This document shows positions 11,296-24,690 of a stretch of DNA of 64,000 nt, piece by piece; the first letter of the stretch is position 1, and each line of letters starts with the position of its first letter. The stretch lies in contig CANTUQ010000035.1 of assembly GCA_947683425.1 (NCBI GenBank), positions 1,783,001 through 1,847,000 of the forward strand. The letters are read 5' to 3'. The translations under genes and the position numbers were made by a program. Source of the DNA: Excoecaria cochinchinensis. Taxonomy: Eukaryota > Streptophyta > Magnoliopsida > Malpighiales > Euphorbiaceae. Below the pieces are notes generated by a model. That model searched no databases. It was not told the DNA's origin and saw only the letters and a list, made by a program, of their open reading frames with translations.

Positions 11296-13030
11296 TGTAG
11301 ACACTGGGTCCGAGGTAGCCCAGGTTATATATTACCCGATGATGATGTCGATACTTGTATCACAAGGAGAACGAAATATGCTGACTTTTCTTTAAGTTTT
11401 TCTATGAAAAATCCCTTTTTCTTTTGCTAGAATTAAAAAGAGGGGTTTTAATTGTAGGAAAATTGGGGTTTAATTGACGGATGCTCTTCCCTAGAGCTAG
11501 GAACGCTCGTTCGTCGCTTGCCTCTGTGTGCTTGCCCTTTGTAGGGACTGACTCTTCTCCCGTCCATGGCATTTTCATAGTTTCTAATCACGTGCTTGAA
11601 GGATGGCTGTCCCTCACTTTAGGGATGCTCGTCTGTCGTGATCTGAACCTAGATTGATGCATTTCCAGCAGCAAAAAATCGGGGGTAAATATTTTTTATT
11701 TCAAAAGTTGTTTTTTGGGGTCTTGAAGATTTTTAGGTTTTTGAAAGGGAAGATTTGTTTTGGTTTCCTAAAATAAGATAAAAAAACCTAGGAAATCAAG
11801 GACCTTCCATCTTTTACAAAATTAAAATCAAAAAGAGAAAGAAAGGGGACTACTCTTTTCGGTTGAAATTTCTTAGGGAAAAAAGGAGTAATTCCTAAAA
11901 TGGAGAAACGAAAAAGTGTTTTTTGAGATAGAGAAATAAATTCTCTACTCTTGGACAACTTGTTTATTTCATGATTATTTACTAGAGAACACAGAAGAGA
12001 AGAAGAAAGAAAGGAGAGAGAGCGATAAAATATATTTTCTATTTGAGTGGAGATTTTTAAAAGCTTTACATCAGACAAACATTTTTTATCATCTTCTTTA
12101 ATTTTTGATCTTCTATTAGAGTATTAATCTCTCTTAGAAATCAATAAATAGGAAGAACATTTTGTAGAGAGAGAAAATGGTTGCTCTCCTAATTTGAAAT
12201 CATTTTCTTGAATCCAAGGGGACACCAAGTACTTCCTGATTCTCTAAAAATGAAATAAATAATTTGAGGGTAAATATTTTGGTATTAAATCACTTGTTTC
12301 ATGTATAAATTTGAATAAATAACGTGTAATATGCTTTGAGTTTCAAATATATGATTTCATGTAAGCTTTGTGATTTCATGTTTTATTTGGTTAAATAGGT
12401 TCCTAGGGCCTTATAATTATTTCTAGCATGTTTTAGGTCATTTATATGCATGATTAGGATATCTTAAGTATAAATTTTGAGCTTGAAATAATGTTAATGG
12501 GGTTTTGAGCTATCTTTGCCTTCTGGGCTTGACAAACGGGAAGAAGAAGTGACAAACGCCCGTCTCTTAAGCGAGAGACGGGACGTAGCGAAATTCCTCC
12601 TCCTTCCCCGTCTGTCGCGCTCTTGGCTGCCCGTATGTCTCTTGTGTGCCCGTTTGTGGACACTATTCATCCTCTTATGGTTTATTTTAATGTGTTTTCT
12701 TTTAGTATTTTTAATACTATATTTTATGCGTTGTTTTGATTTCATTTTATTTAAGCATATAACTTTATTTTCTGCCTTTTATGCTTTAATGTCTCTGTTT
12801 TCTTTAATTCCAGAATAGTTGTTTATTTATTTAAATATTTTTATGACTTTACTAATGAGTTATTTTCTCTTTATTTTTATTGGACTAAAATGTTTGCTTA
12901 TTGGACTAAAATGTCTGTTTTTGTGAATGTTCCTCCCGTGAGTTGAGACTCGGAGATTATTACCCACGGTTTCATCGAGTTACCTTATTTTATTGTCTTT
13001 TTTTTATTTCTTTTATCTCGCTTCCCTTTT
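11296..13030 (+). mobile_element. Tat-type LTR fragment, plus orientation
   Basis: It starts TGTAGACACTGGGTCC, matching the start of the LTR at 18390 and the reverse complement of the sequence ending at 45182. It has similar internal text, including a coding-looking GC-rich patch (11480-11660), a T-rich stretch and a 'GGGTAAATATTTTGG' motif near 12268. No polypurine tract precedes it. The right limit is uncertain: it runs into an opposite-facing LTR at about 13030. No target duplication was found. Confidence 0.5.
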
Positions 13031-14919
13031 GTGATGCGCTCCCCGACGGCCTGCTTTTTAGGTCCGAGAGGGTTCGTGCCTAGATTTTAGATAACATGAG
13101 ATATTTTGGAATCCCTACCAAATAGAACATTAGGGAAGTTCATCTAATCCCATGAAACCTTTAGGCACCTTTGATATATTTTGGAGTCGCCATCCAATTT
13201 ACAAAAATTGAAAAATTTCATCTAACATCGGAGGTTTAAACCTGAAACTGGTTCAGAACTTCACTCTTATTAATGCCTTGGTTAAATTATAAATGAGCCT
13301 TTAACAATTAATTTTCCATCTCTCTCTCACATGTCATGCAATTTAATTAAGGTGCACAACAAGCATCGAAGAAAGCGATAAAAATAATAAATAAATAAAA
13401 TAAAAATAAATTAAAAGATGAAAATTGGAACAAAAATAGAATCCCCCAAAAAATAAAAAGCTAAAATAAATAAATAAATTAATAATTAAATAATAAGCAT
13501 AAAATGGGGTATTAATTAGGATAGGAACATTAGTTTCGTCATTATTAAGAAAACTGGGATGAGCGATCCAGTTTTATGAAAATTAACTATCCTTTTAAAA
13601 ATGAGATTTTATTGGCAAAAATTAGGATATTGGTCCCATTTTATTATAAAATACCAAATTTATTAATATAAATATTCTTGTGATTTTCAATTAAACGTGT
13701 ATAAAATAAATAATTTTATTACAAATTATATGACAAATAAAAAAAGAAAGAAAATGATAAAAAGCAATGAAAATAATAAATCAAGCCAAATGAATCTCCT
13801 GGATCTCTTCTTTTGATTGTGAGAGTGCTCAAAAAAGGAAAATCAAATATTGGAACCACAATAAATAAGAATAAAATTAATGTTAGTAATTAAATCAATA
13901 TCAATTAGAACACATAAAATAATAAAAAAATGAATTAAAATAAATGAAATGATATAAAGTGCATTATGAATGACAAATAAATTAAATGACATAATGAAAC
14001 AAATAAATTAATAAATCAACACACATAAGAACATAAATAATAATAATAATAAAAGTAAAAATAAAAATAGAGGATGAACAATTAAGAAAATAAATAGAAT
14101 AAAAAAACAAAATCAAAAAAATATTACAAAATGTTAAATCTATAACTAAAATCACATAAAATAAATAAATAATCAATAGATTCAAAGATCTATGTGGTGA
14201 TTAATTGACTGTAAATAAAAAATAATAAAAAAATATAAAATATAAAATCGAGCCCAAAATATTTACCCTTAGAATTCGAATTCGATGGAGGAAAGAAAAT
14301 GAATGATTTCTTTGTCAAGATCCGCAAGAATTAAATTAAATATAAGAAAAATCTAAACTTTCTCTCTAGAAAAATAATTGCAAAAAGATTGTTCAAAAAA
14401 TAATGGAAGAAAATTAAGATTCCCAATAACAAAGAAATGTTTTCTTTTTCTCAAGAATGATTTTTGATTAAAAAGAATTAATTATGAAACCTTAAAAATT
14501 CTCTTGAAGAAGAAGTAAATTAAAAAAATGCAGCCAAAAGCTCTCTTGAAGAAAAAAAGAAAAGAAATTGCAACCCAAAATGTCTCCCCCTTTTTCTCTT
14601 TTTTTATTTTCAATTTTTATGATTTTTGGTAAAAAAACCTAGTTAATTTAGGAAAAAAAATTTGAATTTTAATCAAATTCTACCTTAATTAAGTGTGAAA
14701 TCCAGATTTATTGTGAAAAATCCCGAAAAATATAATTTAGAGTCCAATTTGGGCTTAAAATTTCGATTTTAGGGTGACAAACGCATTTTCGATAGCCTGG
14801 AAGCGAGGGACGCCCAGGCTGTGTGTCAAGCCGCGCGTGCTGGGTTAGGGGCTCTCCCCCTAGCGCCCACGCGCCAGTGGCCACAAACCTTTGATTTGTT
14901 TTTAAAAGCAATTTTGACA
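13031..14919 (-). mobile_element. Tat-type LTR, minus orientation, start truncated
   Basis: Read on the minus strand it matches the split LTR at 22269-45182 for most of its length: the GC-rich patch at 14760-14870, the GAATTCGAATTC block near 14273-14285, the AAT-rich tract, and the end region 13050-13340 matching 22300-22617. The first roughly 75 bases of the LTR are missing at 14919. It is not interrupted, so it shows what the split LTR looked like before its insertions. Confidence 0.75.
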
Positions 14920-17528
14920 AGAAGTCTCAGCCATAGGAACGACTCAGTGCCACCTCACTCTCTCGGGTAGGCCATTGTCTTAGCACTTCACCCGTCTCAT
15001 AAAGGAAGGGAAGTTATAACCCTTGCCAGCCTGCCTTCCCCAAGTCAAGGACAACCTAGACACAGAACAGACTGGTAGTGTGCATATCACCAGTACACAG
15101 AGCATAGAACAAACTACTGTCGTCCTTTAAGAGAGCGTATTCAAGAATTGATGCCTGGCCTAGAAGAAGAAAGAAAGAATTAGAGTTGTCACAATGCCAT
15201 TCTTTTTATGATATAAAGTGTGTTCCTGAACTATGCACTTATTTCTCTAGTTATTTTAATGTATGGGCTTTTCTTATGTATGCATTGTCATATCTTATCT
15301 CATCATGCATAATAATAATCATGATCAAGGCATTGGTTCAAAAAATACTATTTCATTCAATCTCAAAGAAAAAACATCTTGGTTGCATCCAACCTAACTC
15401 ATGAAGTGAGATAAAATTTGAGAGAAAAGAAAATAATAACAATAAGAAAAAAGAAGAAAAAAAAAAGAAAAATACCTTTGCCCAGACCTGAAATGACACA
15501 CCAGGACAACCTACTTCAATTTGTCAACCTAATAGCAATCGAGATTTCCAAAATCCATTCATTTGCTTCTTCAGCATCTAGAACGCATACAATGTAGCCA
15601 AGCAAAACAAAGCTTCAATCCTTAAGGTTCTGCCTCAGGAGCTAGACTATCAAATTCAAGACAAATGAAGCTCTGGACCTTCACAAAAAAAAAGAAAAAA
15701 AGAAAAGAAAGAGAGAAAAAAAAAGAGAAGAAAAGCAAAAATAAAAGAAAGGAAAACCCACAGTTTTGGCAAAACCATCTGAGGCCAACCTGCAACCCAA
15801 TTTCAACCATTGAGAGCTACCTCAGAAATTGAGTGACCAAAAAAAAAAAAAAAACAAAGTGGCAAAATGCGAGCTTTCGCGGTCAAGTTACAAAAGGAGA
15901 GCTCGTCGACTCAGGTAGTTTACACAAAGGTCAAGATTAAGCCTTTTGTACTGAAAAGCCACTATCGGAAGAGGCATTGCCAGCAACCATCCAGGCTAAA
16001 ACAATAATGAAGGATTCAAGAATTCAAGCAACCATGACAGGCTGAAGTAGGCCCCATGGCAAAGGCTAAAAAACAAATAAAAATAATAATAAATACCACG
16101 CGGGTCGAAAATATAAAAAAGGCGATCTTGCTAAAATTGGGCGCCCTGCTAGGATGAAAACTATAAAAAGAAAAGAAAGGACATCCTGAGCAAAAATTAA
16201 GGGCTGAAAGAAAATATTCAATCAAGAAAACCCGAGAAGGCTGATTGATAATGGGTGTTGAATGTGCCCAAGGTGTTACTCTTTGAGATTGAATAAGACT
16301 TGTGTTTTTGCATCACATGTCTAGACATGATTATTATTGTTCTATATGGTGCATATAAATAGGAAAACATACATAAGCTACATGCAATTGAATAGCCAAG
16401 AGAAACCTGCTGCATGCATAAGGACATATGCTGGAACAAGCTTCATTCAGGGCGGTAATGATAAAACTTCATTTGACAAATGCTCCTCTTCCTACCCTTC
16501 ACAAAAAAAAGAGGCCGTTAGAGATGAAAACCGTAACTGGCTCTCTAAACAAAAGTTAGGCCAAAGGGTAGGGTGAAAACCTAGAAACAGGCAGTCTGTC
16601 CTACAAAAAAATAAAATGAATAAAAGCCGTTGGAGTGGTTGGGTCCATTTCAGGCAAAAATAAGGCATAGGGTTATGTGAAAATCCCCAAAAGGATGCAT
16701 TTCCCGCAAAGAAAAGCCTGTGTGAAAATTCACAAGGGACGCACTACCTTTAAAATAATGACTTCCAATGTCTGGACCGATAAAGCGGCATTACTTTGGA
16801 TAACCTATCTTCAGGCAAATAGTGTATAATGCAGGACATGAGACAGAGTACTAAGTGTAAAAAGCTGTACAGATCATAGCAAAAGGCATATGCTCACTGG
16901 CCAGGGGGCAAAGATGCACACCGGACAATTCTCACTGAAAAAATCTTGGGCAGAGTTCCTAAGTCAAGATGATACTCCTCTAGATCACTGGGGGCATCAC
17001 ACAATATGAGCAGTACCTTCAACGAATCCCTTAACCACCTAGGATGTGGTCTATCCAATTTTGCATCTCGCTTGTACAATCTTTTGCATATCTCTTTGCA
17101 TAACTTTATACATGCATAGCCTTTCACGATGGCCAACATGCATTCACAAATGCATGAACTGCATACATATCTTGCATATACAATTCTTCATGCACATTTC
17201 GTGTACATAATTTCTGCATACATGTAACACATAATTCTTCACACATGTTTAGCATGCATATCACGAGCACATATCGCATGCATTTAATCCTTTACATGTA
17301 TAGATGTGTACATATAATTTTTGTACATTAATCCTTTACATGTGTTTTGTGTGTATAGCTTTACACATACATTTAACACACATTATGCATACACAATCTT
17401 TTGTACATACTCTTGTGCCAATAACTTTACAGGAAAAAGCCGAACCAAGGGATAGCTTCGGCAAGATGAAGTCAAGATGAAGCCTACGCAAGTTGAAATA
17501 ATGTGAGCCCATAAAGATGTAACTTTTT

Positions 17529-18121
17529 AAGTCCTTTTTTCAAGGCATTCATAGTCTCTTCGGAGCATTATTTTTAAGTCTTTTTCCTAAGGTATTTTTA
17601 GTCTTTTCGGAGCATTATCTTTAAGTCCCTTTTCCAAGGCATTCTCAGCCTCTTTGAAGCATTATCTTTAAGTCCTTTTTCCAAGGCATTCTCAGTCTCT
17701 TCGGAGCATTATCTTTAAGTCCTTTTCCAAGGCATTCTCAACCTCTTTGGAGCATTATCTTTAAGTCCTTTTTCCAAGGCATTCCCAGCCTCTTCGGAGC
17801 ATTATCTTTAAGTTCTTTTTCCAAGGCATACCCAGCCTCTTCGAAGCAATATCTTTAAGTCATTTTTCCAAGGCATTCTTACTCTCTTCAGAGCATTGTC
17901 TTTTAAGTCCTTTTTTCAAGGCATTCCCAGACTCTTCGGAGCATTATCTTTAAGTCCTTTTTCCAAGGAATTCTCAGCCTCTTTGGATCATTATCTTTAA
18001 GTTCTTTTTCGTAGGCATTCTTAGTCTCTTTGGATCATTATCTTAAAGTCCCTTTCCAAGGAATTCTCAGACTCTTTGGAGCATCATCTTTAAGTCTTTT
18101 TTTCAAGACATTCTAAGTCCC
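17529..18121 (+). repeat. 47-48-bp tandem repeat, 12 full copies plus a partial
   Basis: Units read approximately AAGTCCTTTTTCCAAGGCAT followed by TCTCAGCCTCTTCGGAGCATTATCTTT in the consensus. I counted twelve complete units and a partial thirteenth, differing by a few substitutions and one-base indels. The array lies in the 3' untranslated region of the Tat-type element, about 250 bases before its polypurine tract. Confidence 0.92.
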
Positions 18122-18374
18122 TTCGCGATAACAAAGATTGTCAGATGTCATGCAAACCGGATGGTGGTTAGCACGCACATGCCATCCAGACTGGATGGGG
18201 GTCAGCAAAACGATTGCAGTATATTAAATGGGTCGTAGTAGAATACGATACAACTCAATGGCTTCAAGCCACAATCTTTAGCACAACAGAAAGGTAAGGA
18301 CTACCTCAGGTACGCATTTCTTTCCTTCTTCTCTGAATTTTGGCTCATCTAAACACTAGTGCACTAGTTTCCCC

Positions 18375-18389
18375 AAAATTGGGGGCAAA
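18375..18389 (+). other. Polypurine tract before 3' LTR
   Basis: AAAATTGGGGGCAAA lies directly against the LTR start TGTAGATACTGGG. This is the expected plus-strand primer site of a plus-oriented element and identifies the following LTR as a 3' LTR. Confidence 0.8.
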
Positions 18390-19594
18390 TGTAGATACTG
18401 GGTCCTGAGGCAGCCCAGATCAGTGTTACCCAATGATGAAAGTAATGCTTGTTCACAGGCAAAAAGGTTAGAAGTGATGATTTTCTTGTTAAGATTGCTT
18501 TTTAGAACCAAAAAAATAAAAATATTATAAAAATAAAAATAAAAAAAGGAGTTTGGAAATTATAGTGTTTTAGTCAAATTTTTCTTTAAAAAAAATTTAG
18601 GCGATCGACGCGCATCAGCAGCGCGTGCCCTTGGTGTCACTCCCTTGCGGACACTCCGCGTGCTCCCAACGCGCGATCTGTGCGCCCACCTATGGGCATC
18701 CCTCGCCAAGCACGCCCGTCGGTTACCCCTGGTGACCCAGATCCGCCAATTTCCGTCGAAAACACAATTTTTGGCTTTTCTTTAGGATTTTTTCCCCAAA
18801 ATTAATTTTTTATCCAATTTGTTAAGGATTTTCATGATTTTTTCCATTTTTAAAATATACATAAGGAATATTTTGATTTAATTAAGGATTTTTTTCTTAA
18901 TTAATTAGGTTTTCCATTTTTATTCATATAAATAGAAAATTATAGAAAGAGAAAATAGGGGAATTCTTTTAGGTTAATTTTTTTTTTCTTCTTTTCTTCT
19001 TCAAGAGAATTCTCTCTACACCATTTTTTGGGTTTTCTTCTCCAAATAAATTTCTTAAGATTAAAAAATTCAATTCTGAATCAATAGTTTTTTTAGACAA
19101 AGACAAATAATTCTTTGTTCTTGAGAATATTTTTTACCTTTTATTAATCAATAATGTTTTCTTGAGAAAAAGAAAAATAATTTTTTTTAAGAATTGTTTA
19201 TTTTTATTTAATCAATAATCGTTCTTGCGACAAAGAAATTAATTCTTTGTTCTTGAGAATTTGTATTTTCTTTCATCGTTTCTTTTTAAGCAAATTTTTT
19301 TTCATGGAATAAAATTCCAATTTTAATTATTTTAAATTCTAATTTTGCGGATCTAATCAAGGAAATCAATCATATTTTCCCTCCATCGAATTCGAATTCT
19401 GAGAGTAAACATTCTATGCTCGATCCCTTCTTTTATTTTCTTTTATTTATTTTTTCGTTCATATTTACTTAGTTATCATGTAGATCTTTAGATTTATTTT
19501 TCATTTATTTATTTTTTTGTGATCTTAGATATAGGTTTTAACATTTTTGACATTTTTCTTTGTTCTTTTTTATTTATTTGATTATTCATTCTTC

Positions 19595-19664
<70 letters not shown>

Positions 19665-20875
19665 TTCCATGTTTTTATATATTAATCTATTAATATGTTA
19701 TTTTATTTGCTTTATCATATTATTTAATTTATTTGTCATTCATAATGCATTTTTTTATTTATTTTAATCTATTATTTTACGTGTTTAATTGATTTTCTTC
19801 AATTTTATTCTTGTTTGTTTTTTATTCCAATATTTGTCTTCCATGTTTGGGCATTCCTGCAAGCGAATGGGTAGATTCAGGAGGCCTGTTTGGTTCTGAC
19901 TTATTATTTTTATTATTTGTATTATTTTCTTTATTTGGCTTTTTATTTATTTCGTCATGTAATTTTGATAATAAGATTATTTGTTTTATGCACATTAAAA
20001 TTAAAAATCACAAACATATTTTTATCAATAAATTGGGTTTTCCTAACAAAATATGACCAATATCCTAGTTTTCCCTCCAAATAAAATTATCACTTTAAAA
20101 TTATTTTCTGTAAGTATGCATGCGAGAACCAATGTACTCATCCCTAATAAATACCCCATTTTATGTATGATTTACCTTTTATTTACATTGGTTGTATTCT
20201 GCCCTTAGTGTTATTGTAAATTAATGTACTTTTATTTACTTTATTTTTATATTGCTTTATTTACCACTTTCATAACGTGATTGATCTGAGCTTTAATTAT
20301 TGCATTGAACTGAATGAGAAAATGGAATGAAAGTTTAAATTCAAAGCTCAATCATAACTTTACCCAAGGTATGAATAAATGGAAAGTCCCGAACTCTCTC
20401 TGGTCTTAACCTCAATGAGGTTAAATGAACCTTTCTAATGTTCTATTGGGAAGGGAATTCTAAAATATCTCTTGTTGCCCAAAATAGGCCCAAGTTGCAT
20501 TGTCTTAGGCTCCACGAGGTTAGATGAACGTTTCTAATAATCTATTGGAAAGGGAAGTCCAAAATATCTTTAGCTTGCCCAAAATAGAGGTATATATATC
20601 GTCTTAGGCTTCGCGAGATTAGATGAATCTTTCCAATGTTCTATTGGAAGGAGGATTCCAAAATATCTCTAATTGCCCAAATTAGACACACATGCACTGT
20701 CTTAGGGTCAGTGAGGCTAGATGACTTTTCCCAATGTTTTATTGGGTAGCGACTCTAAAACACCTACTTGTTGCCCAAAATAGATGCCCTTGTAATCTTT
20801 TGAAAGTTCCATGGACCTCTCTCTAATACGCCAAAAGCGGGTCAAAGCGGGGCCTCCGACGTTCGGCATGCATCA
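18390..20875 (+). mobile_element. Tat-type 3' LTR
   Basis: About 2486 bases, beginning TGTAGATACTGGGTCC and ending near GCATGCATCA. It has the same block order as the split LTR on the opposite strand: GC-rich patch (18600-18740), GAATTCGAATTC block (19388-19400), (TTA)n tract, and a series of related 'TCTATTGG..AAAATATCT' repeats at 20430-20760. The right neighbour is not host DNA but the internal region of the opposite-facing element. The exact last base is inferred. Confidence 0.75.
19598..19664. repeat. (TTA)n microsatellite in LTR
   Basis: About 22 TTA/ATT units. The equivalent tract is much shorter in the copy near 14036-14052 and is found as (TAA)n at 31281-31320, so it varies between LTR copies. 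Confidence 0.92.
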
Positions 20876-22250
20876 TAGAAGCGTTCCAAAATCAAGTGCT
20901 ATAGCGGTAAGCTTTTCACTAAGCAAGGCCATTATTCTCCTTTCAAACTCCTCAAACCTCTTGTCTAGGTCTTGTAAGGCACGAGTATCAGCAGGCTATA
21001 TTGGAACAGACATCCTACCCTTTTCTGCTGGCTCTGGCAGCCATTTTACAATTCTATTCGTGGTGTCCCTCGGACTTGACCCTAAACCTGGCTTTAAACC
21101 CTGCTCTAACATACTGAATTCTAATTATTCTTAGACTAGATGCTTCGATAAAATGACTTTTGGGATCCCTAAACCACCCAAGCAAAATGGTCTATGATGG
21201 CTGAAAAGACAAGATATTAGAATGATGCATGAAGGAAATGTAATGCATGATCGTGTTATGCAATGAATGGCCTACAATGGTTGAAAAGGGTTAGAATGAT
21301 GCATGCATGATCGTGCTATGTAACCAATGGTCTACAATGGCTAGAAGAATCAAAGGTGTTAGAATGCGATGCTTGGGAAAAAAATGTATGAATAAGATGA
21401 CATGTACATGTGAAAATTATATGCACAGAATAGGATGTACACATATACAAAAGGAAAAAAAATTATTTTATTATTTTATTATTTTATTATTATTATTATT
21501 ATTATTTTACGTGCATGAATGACACATAATGCATGAACATGCCGTGTAGCATCCACAACCACATACAAGCAGATGGATCCTTCCAACCTTATTGCTCCCA
21601 CACAGGAGGTCATGAGGTCTCTTTCTTAGGTGGGCTTACCCCAAGGGTCAATGGGGAACGCAATGGATGCATATGGTGCACGGTGGAAAATGGGCAGCAT
21701 AACCTCTCTTTATTTAAAGCGCATGTGAGTGAGTTTTGGCCATTATGTATTCATACACCTCAATTAAATTAGGAATGGGCCCGCCAGGGCATGAAAGCCT
21801 TTGATGAAAAACCATCTAATTTATTCGATTTTTTTTTTCAATACATGACGGCTCACATAGCAAGCATAGTATTATGGAACATATCACCTAGGAGAAGTAT
21901 CTATTATCATTACATGAGCTTCGGTCAGGTGATGATACTTTAGGTCTACCCAATCATGGTTCCTGCCAAGGGGTTTATCTCATCACGAGCATAACGACCT
22001 ATCGGATCTCCGTTTTGATATACCAAAAAGGACTAGGCTTAGGCTAGTGATTATCCTTAGCACTTTCCTACATTAAGTGAATGTAGGGTCGTGCTTTTGG
22101 AATGCACCGGGGTAAGAAAAGGACCAACTAGCATAGTTTCTAAGGCTTTAACATGGATGCAATGTAATTTTTTGAAAAGAGATAGAATTTTAATTTTAAA
22201 AGCTCAATTATATTTATTAACCAAGACACTTTCAAAGTAAAGTCTGAAAG
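20876..22250 (-). mobile_element. Leader and start of internal region, minus-strand Tat-type element
   Basis: Downstream (minus strand) of the primer binding site at 22251-22268. It matches the plus-strand internal leader at 45956-46760 over most of its length, so both belong to one family. A coding-like fragment at 20879-21135 reads MLEQGLKPGLGSSPRDTTNR and later DLDKRFEEFERRIMALL with an in-frame stop between them. It may be the start of an ORF1 or gag protein, but I cannot assign it. The element is cut off at 20875 by the end of the plus-oriented LTR. Confidence 0.6.
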
Positions 22251-22268
22251 TCCCCAATGGAGTCGCCA
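22251..22268 (-). other. Primer binding site TGGCGACTCCATTGGGGA
   Basis: Read on the minus strand, three bases after the LTR end. It begins TGG, as required for pairing with the CCA end of a tRNA. The near-identical site at 45938-45955 is in the same position next to its LTR. Tat/Ogre elements are reported to use tRNA-Arg; the exact tRNA was not verified. Confidence 0.7.
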
Positions 22269-24515
22269 CTATGACACACGTCAAACTCGTGTGTGTCCCC
22301 GGAGGCCCGCTTTTAGGGTTCGAGAGGGTTTGCGTCTAGATCTTGGGTAACATGAGATGTTTTGGAATCCCTACTCAATAGAACATTAGGGAAGTTCATC
22401 TAATCCCATGAAATATTTAGTCACCTTTGAGGTATTTTGGAGTCGCCACCCAATTTACACAAATTGGAAAAGTTCATCTAACCTCGGGGGTCTAAACTAA
22501 AGAGTCATTTGAGACTTTACTCTTATTAATGCCTTGGTTAAATCATAAATGAGTTTTTAATAATTAATTTTCCATCTCTCATCTCACATGGTCATGCATT
22601 AAAATTAAAGCACACGTCAAGCTGTAACACCCTTATCACTTCCGTACACTATATACTGTAACACCCTGACAAGTACTCCAGTCGGATTCGTGTTTATTGG
22701 AATGCTAAAGTGTGTGAAGTTCTTATTTGATATGTCAAAATGATTAAAAGTAGTTAAAGACGTGTTTGGTATTAATGTAAAAGTTTCGGCAAGGGCAGCT
22801 CATCGTAAGTTTGTAAAGTATGGAAGTTAGGACTTAATTGAAGGAATAAAATTAATTATGTGGGCCAATGTTAAGAATTATATAAATAGATGCCAAATGT
22901 AAGAAGAGAAAAGAGTTGATGGACTAAATAGGAGAATTGACATAAAAATCTAATTTGCGCCAATAGGAAGGTGGCATGTGGCTTTAAGGATAGGATTGAA
23001 TGGAAGAGGTATAAAAGGAAGAGAGAGAAACATGGGAGAGGCAAAAATCTGCTCTCCTCTTTCCCGTCTCTCACGTTCCTCTTCTTCCTCTTCCTTGTTT
23101 TAAATCCCTCCCTAATTGCTGTGTTTTTTTTATGGTTATCAAATTTAAAGGTTGATCAGGTGAGTAATCAGTTCCTTCCTTCTCATTCTCCTCTTCTCTA
23201 GCTTCGGTTGAGGTTATTTGTATTTTGGGTTAAAGTTTGAGCTTTGGATTTGTTTTGTGTGGAGGAATTTGGATGAGGAGGTGTATGGAAGAGTATGATA
23301 GCAAGTTGAGGCAACCATTTAAGCTAATAGGAGCAAAGGAGATTGTGGTTTGGGAAATTTACATGCTTTGATATATATATGTGTGTGCATTGATGAATTG
23401 CTATTTTGATATGTATTTGTTAAATTGGGTTGCTTGTGTTAATTTGGTTGTGTGGATTTGCTTAGATTTAGAGAGTTTGAATTTCTAGGGCAAACTCTGC
23501 CCAGATTTCACTGGACCTTTGGTGATTGTTTTATCTATAATTTGCATTCTAGATGTCCAAATAGTATGAGATCAGTGCCATTGGAAAGCTAAGACATATA
23601 CCAAAAATGTCTTAGAAATATCTATAAGCAAATTCGGGCTCTAAGATCCTTAGAAATGGCAAACACCTAGGTGTCCTTACTTAGGCAGGTTCACTGGAGC
23701 AGTGTAGGTTTTTGAGGTCATATCTAACGTTTTAGATGTCCAAATGATCTAAAATTTATTTCATTTGAAACCTAACTTCCTAAGGAAAATTTATTAAGAA
23801 AACATTTGGCCTAAAATGTGTTTTAGATGTCATTTTGGGTGGTTCAATTTTGAAGTGGAAAGCAGTCCTGTTACCTATCTTCGCGAGAGACCTAAAAGAG
23901 GCTTTTGTCGCGAGTGTGACCATGTTCATGAGTGTGACAGAACCTACTTTACAAGGTTTTTTCTTCTTATTTTGAACCTTTAGTTGGTAGGAATCATTGC
24001 CAACCTTTACCCTCCCATAACTTATGTATTTTGGTATGTTTTTCCTTCTGAAATACACTCGAACTTCACCGAAACTTTTTAAGACATATTCATCGCATGT
24101 TTAAAGTTGGTACAAGAGTGAATAAATGGCCATCACTTAGGAATGCAAGTGACAAAAGTTATAAATAAGATTATTGGCTAAGGTACTTAAAAGTTTAATG
24201 AGTCAACACTTTCGAATACATCCAGTTTTGACATGATATAATATGTTAGGGGATTTGAAGTGAAATTCTATAATTTGTATATTGAACCTGTAGAACTACG
24301 GGCTTCTGATTCCCAATTTTTGGGGTACGTTCCAAGTCCGAACCAAATCATAGAAACTGATTCTTGTGTATAAGAGATGACGTTTGACTGGAACTCTAAG
24401 AATGCCTTGGTACCTGTTTAAAGGAATATAGAATGTATGTGATGCGGTATAGAAAGTTGATAAGGCTATTAGTAATTCGGGCCTCGAGTAGGCTTAATTA
24501 TGGTTTAAAACTGTT

Positions 24516-24690
24516 ATGCTCTCTATCAGATGCTCTCTATCACAAACACGACCTTATACGTGAGCGCGACAGAGGCCATCTAGCCCTCTATCACGGGCGC
24601 AACAAGTTGTCGCAAGCGCGACATATGGTGTATTTTTTCTCTCCCGTGAGCGCGATTATGGTCGCGAGCACGACCCTCCTTTGTACTATG
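24516..24690. repeat. CpG-rich inverted-repeat cluster in family B LTR
   Basis: Decayed units of the CTCTGTCGCG / CGCGACAGAG type (for example GTGAGCGCGACAGAG near 24560 and GTCGCAAGCGCGACA near 24610). Many CpG sites have become TpG or CpA, as expected from methylation decay. Confidence 0.7.

Larger units (their letters stand above)
14920..18389 (+). mobile_element. 3' untranslated region of a Tat-type element
   Basis: This lies immediately upstream of a polypurine tract and 3' LTR and has no long reading frame. It contains GA-rich runs (15660-15760), a degenerate CATACA/ACATGT-rich section (17140-17420), and a 12.5-copy tandem repeat. Long non-coding 3' regions with tandem repeats are known for Tat-lineage elements. 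The coding part of the element is absent; its place is taken by the opposite-facing LTR to the left. Confidence 0.65.

Noticed and set aside
12454..12818. Overlapping frames on both strands near 12.5 kb
   Set aside because: They lie in the GC-rich patch of an LTR-like fragment, overlap each other on opposite strands, and resemble no known family.
16894..17139. 81-residue minus-strand frame
   Set aside because: It lies in the 3' untranslated region of a Tat-type element and shows no protein-like features.
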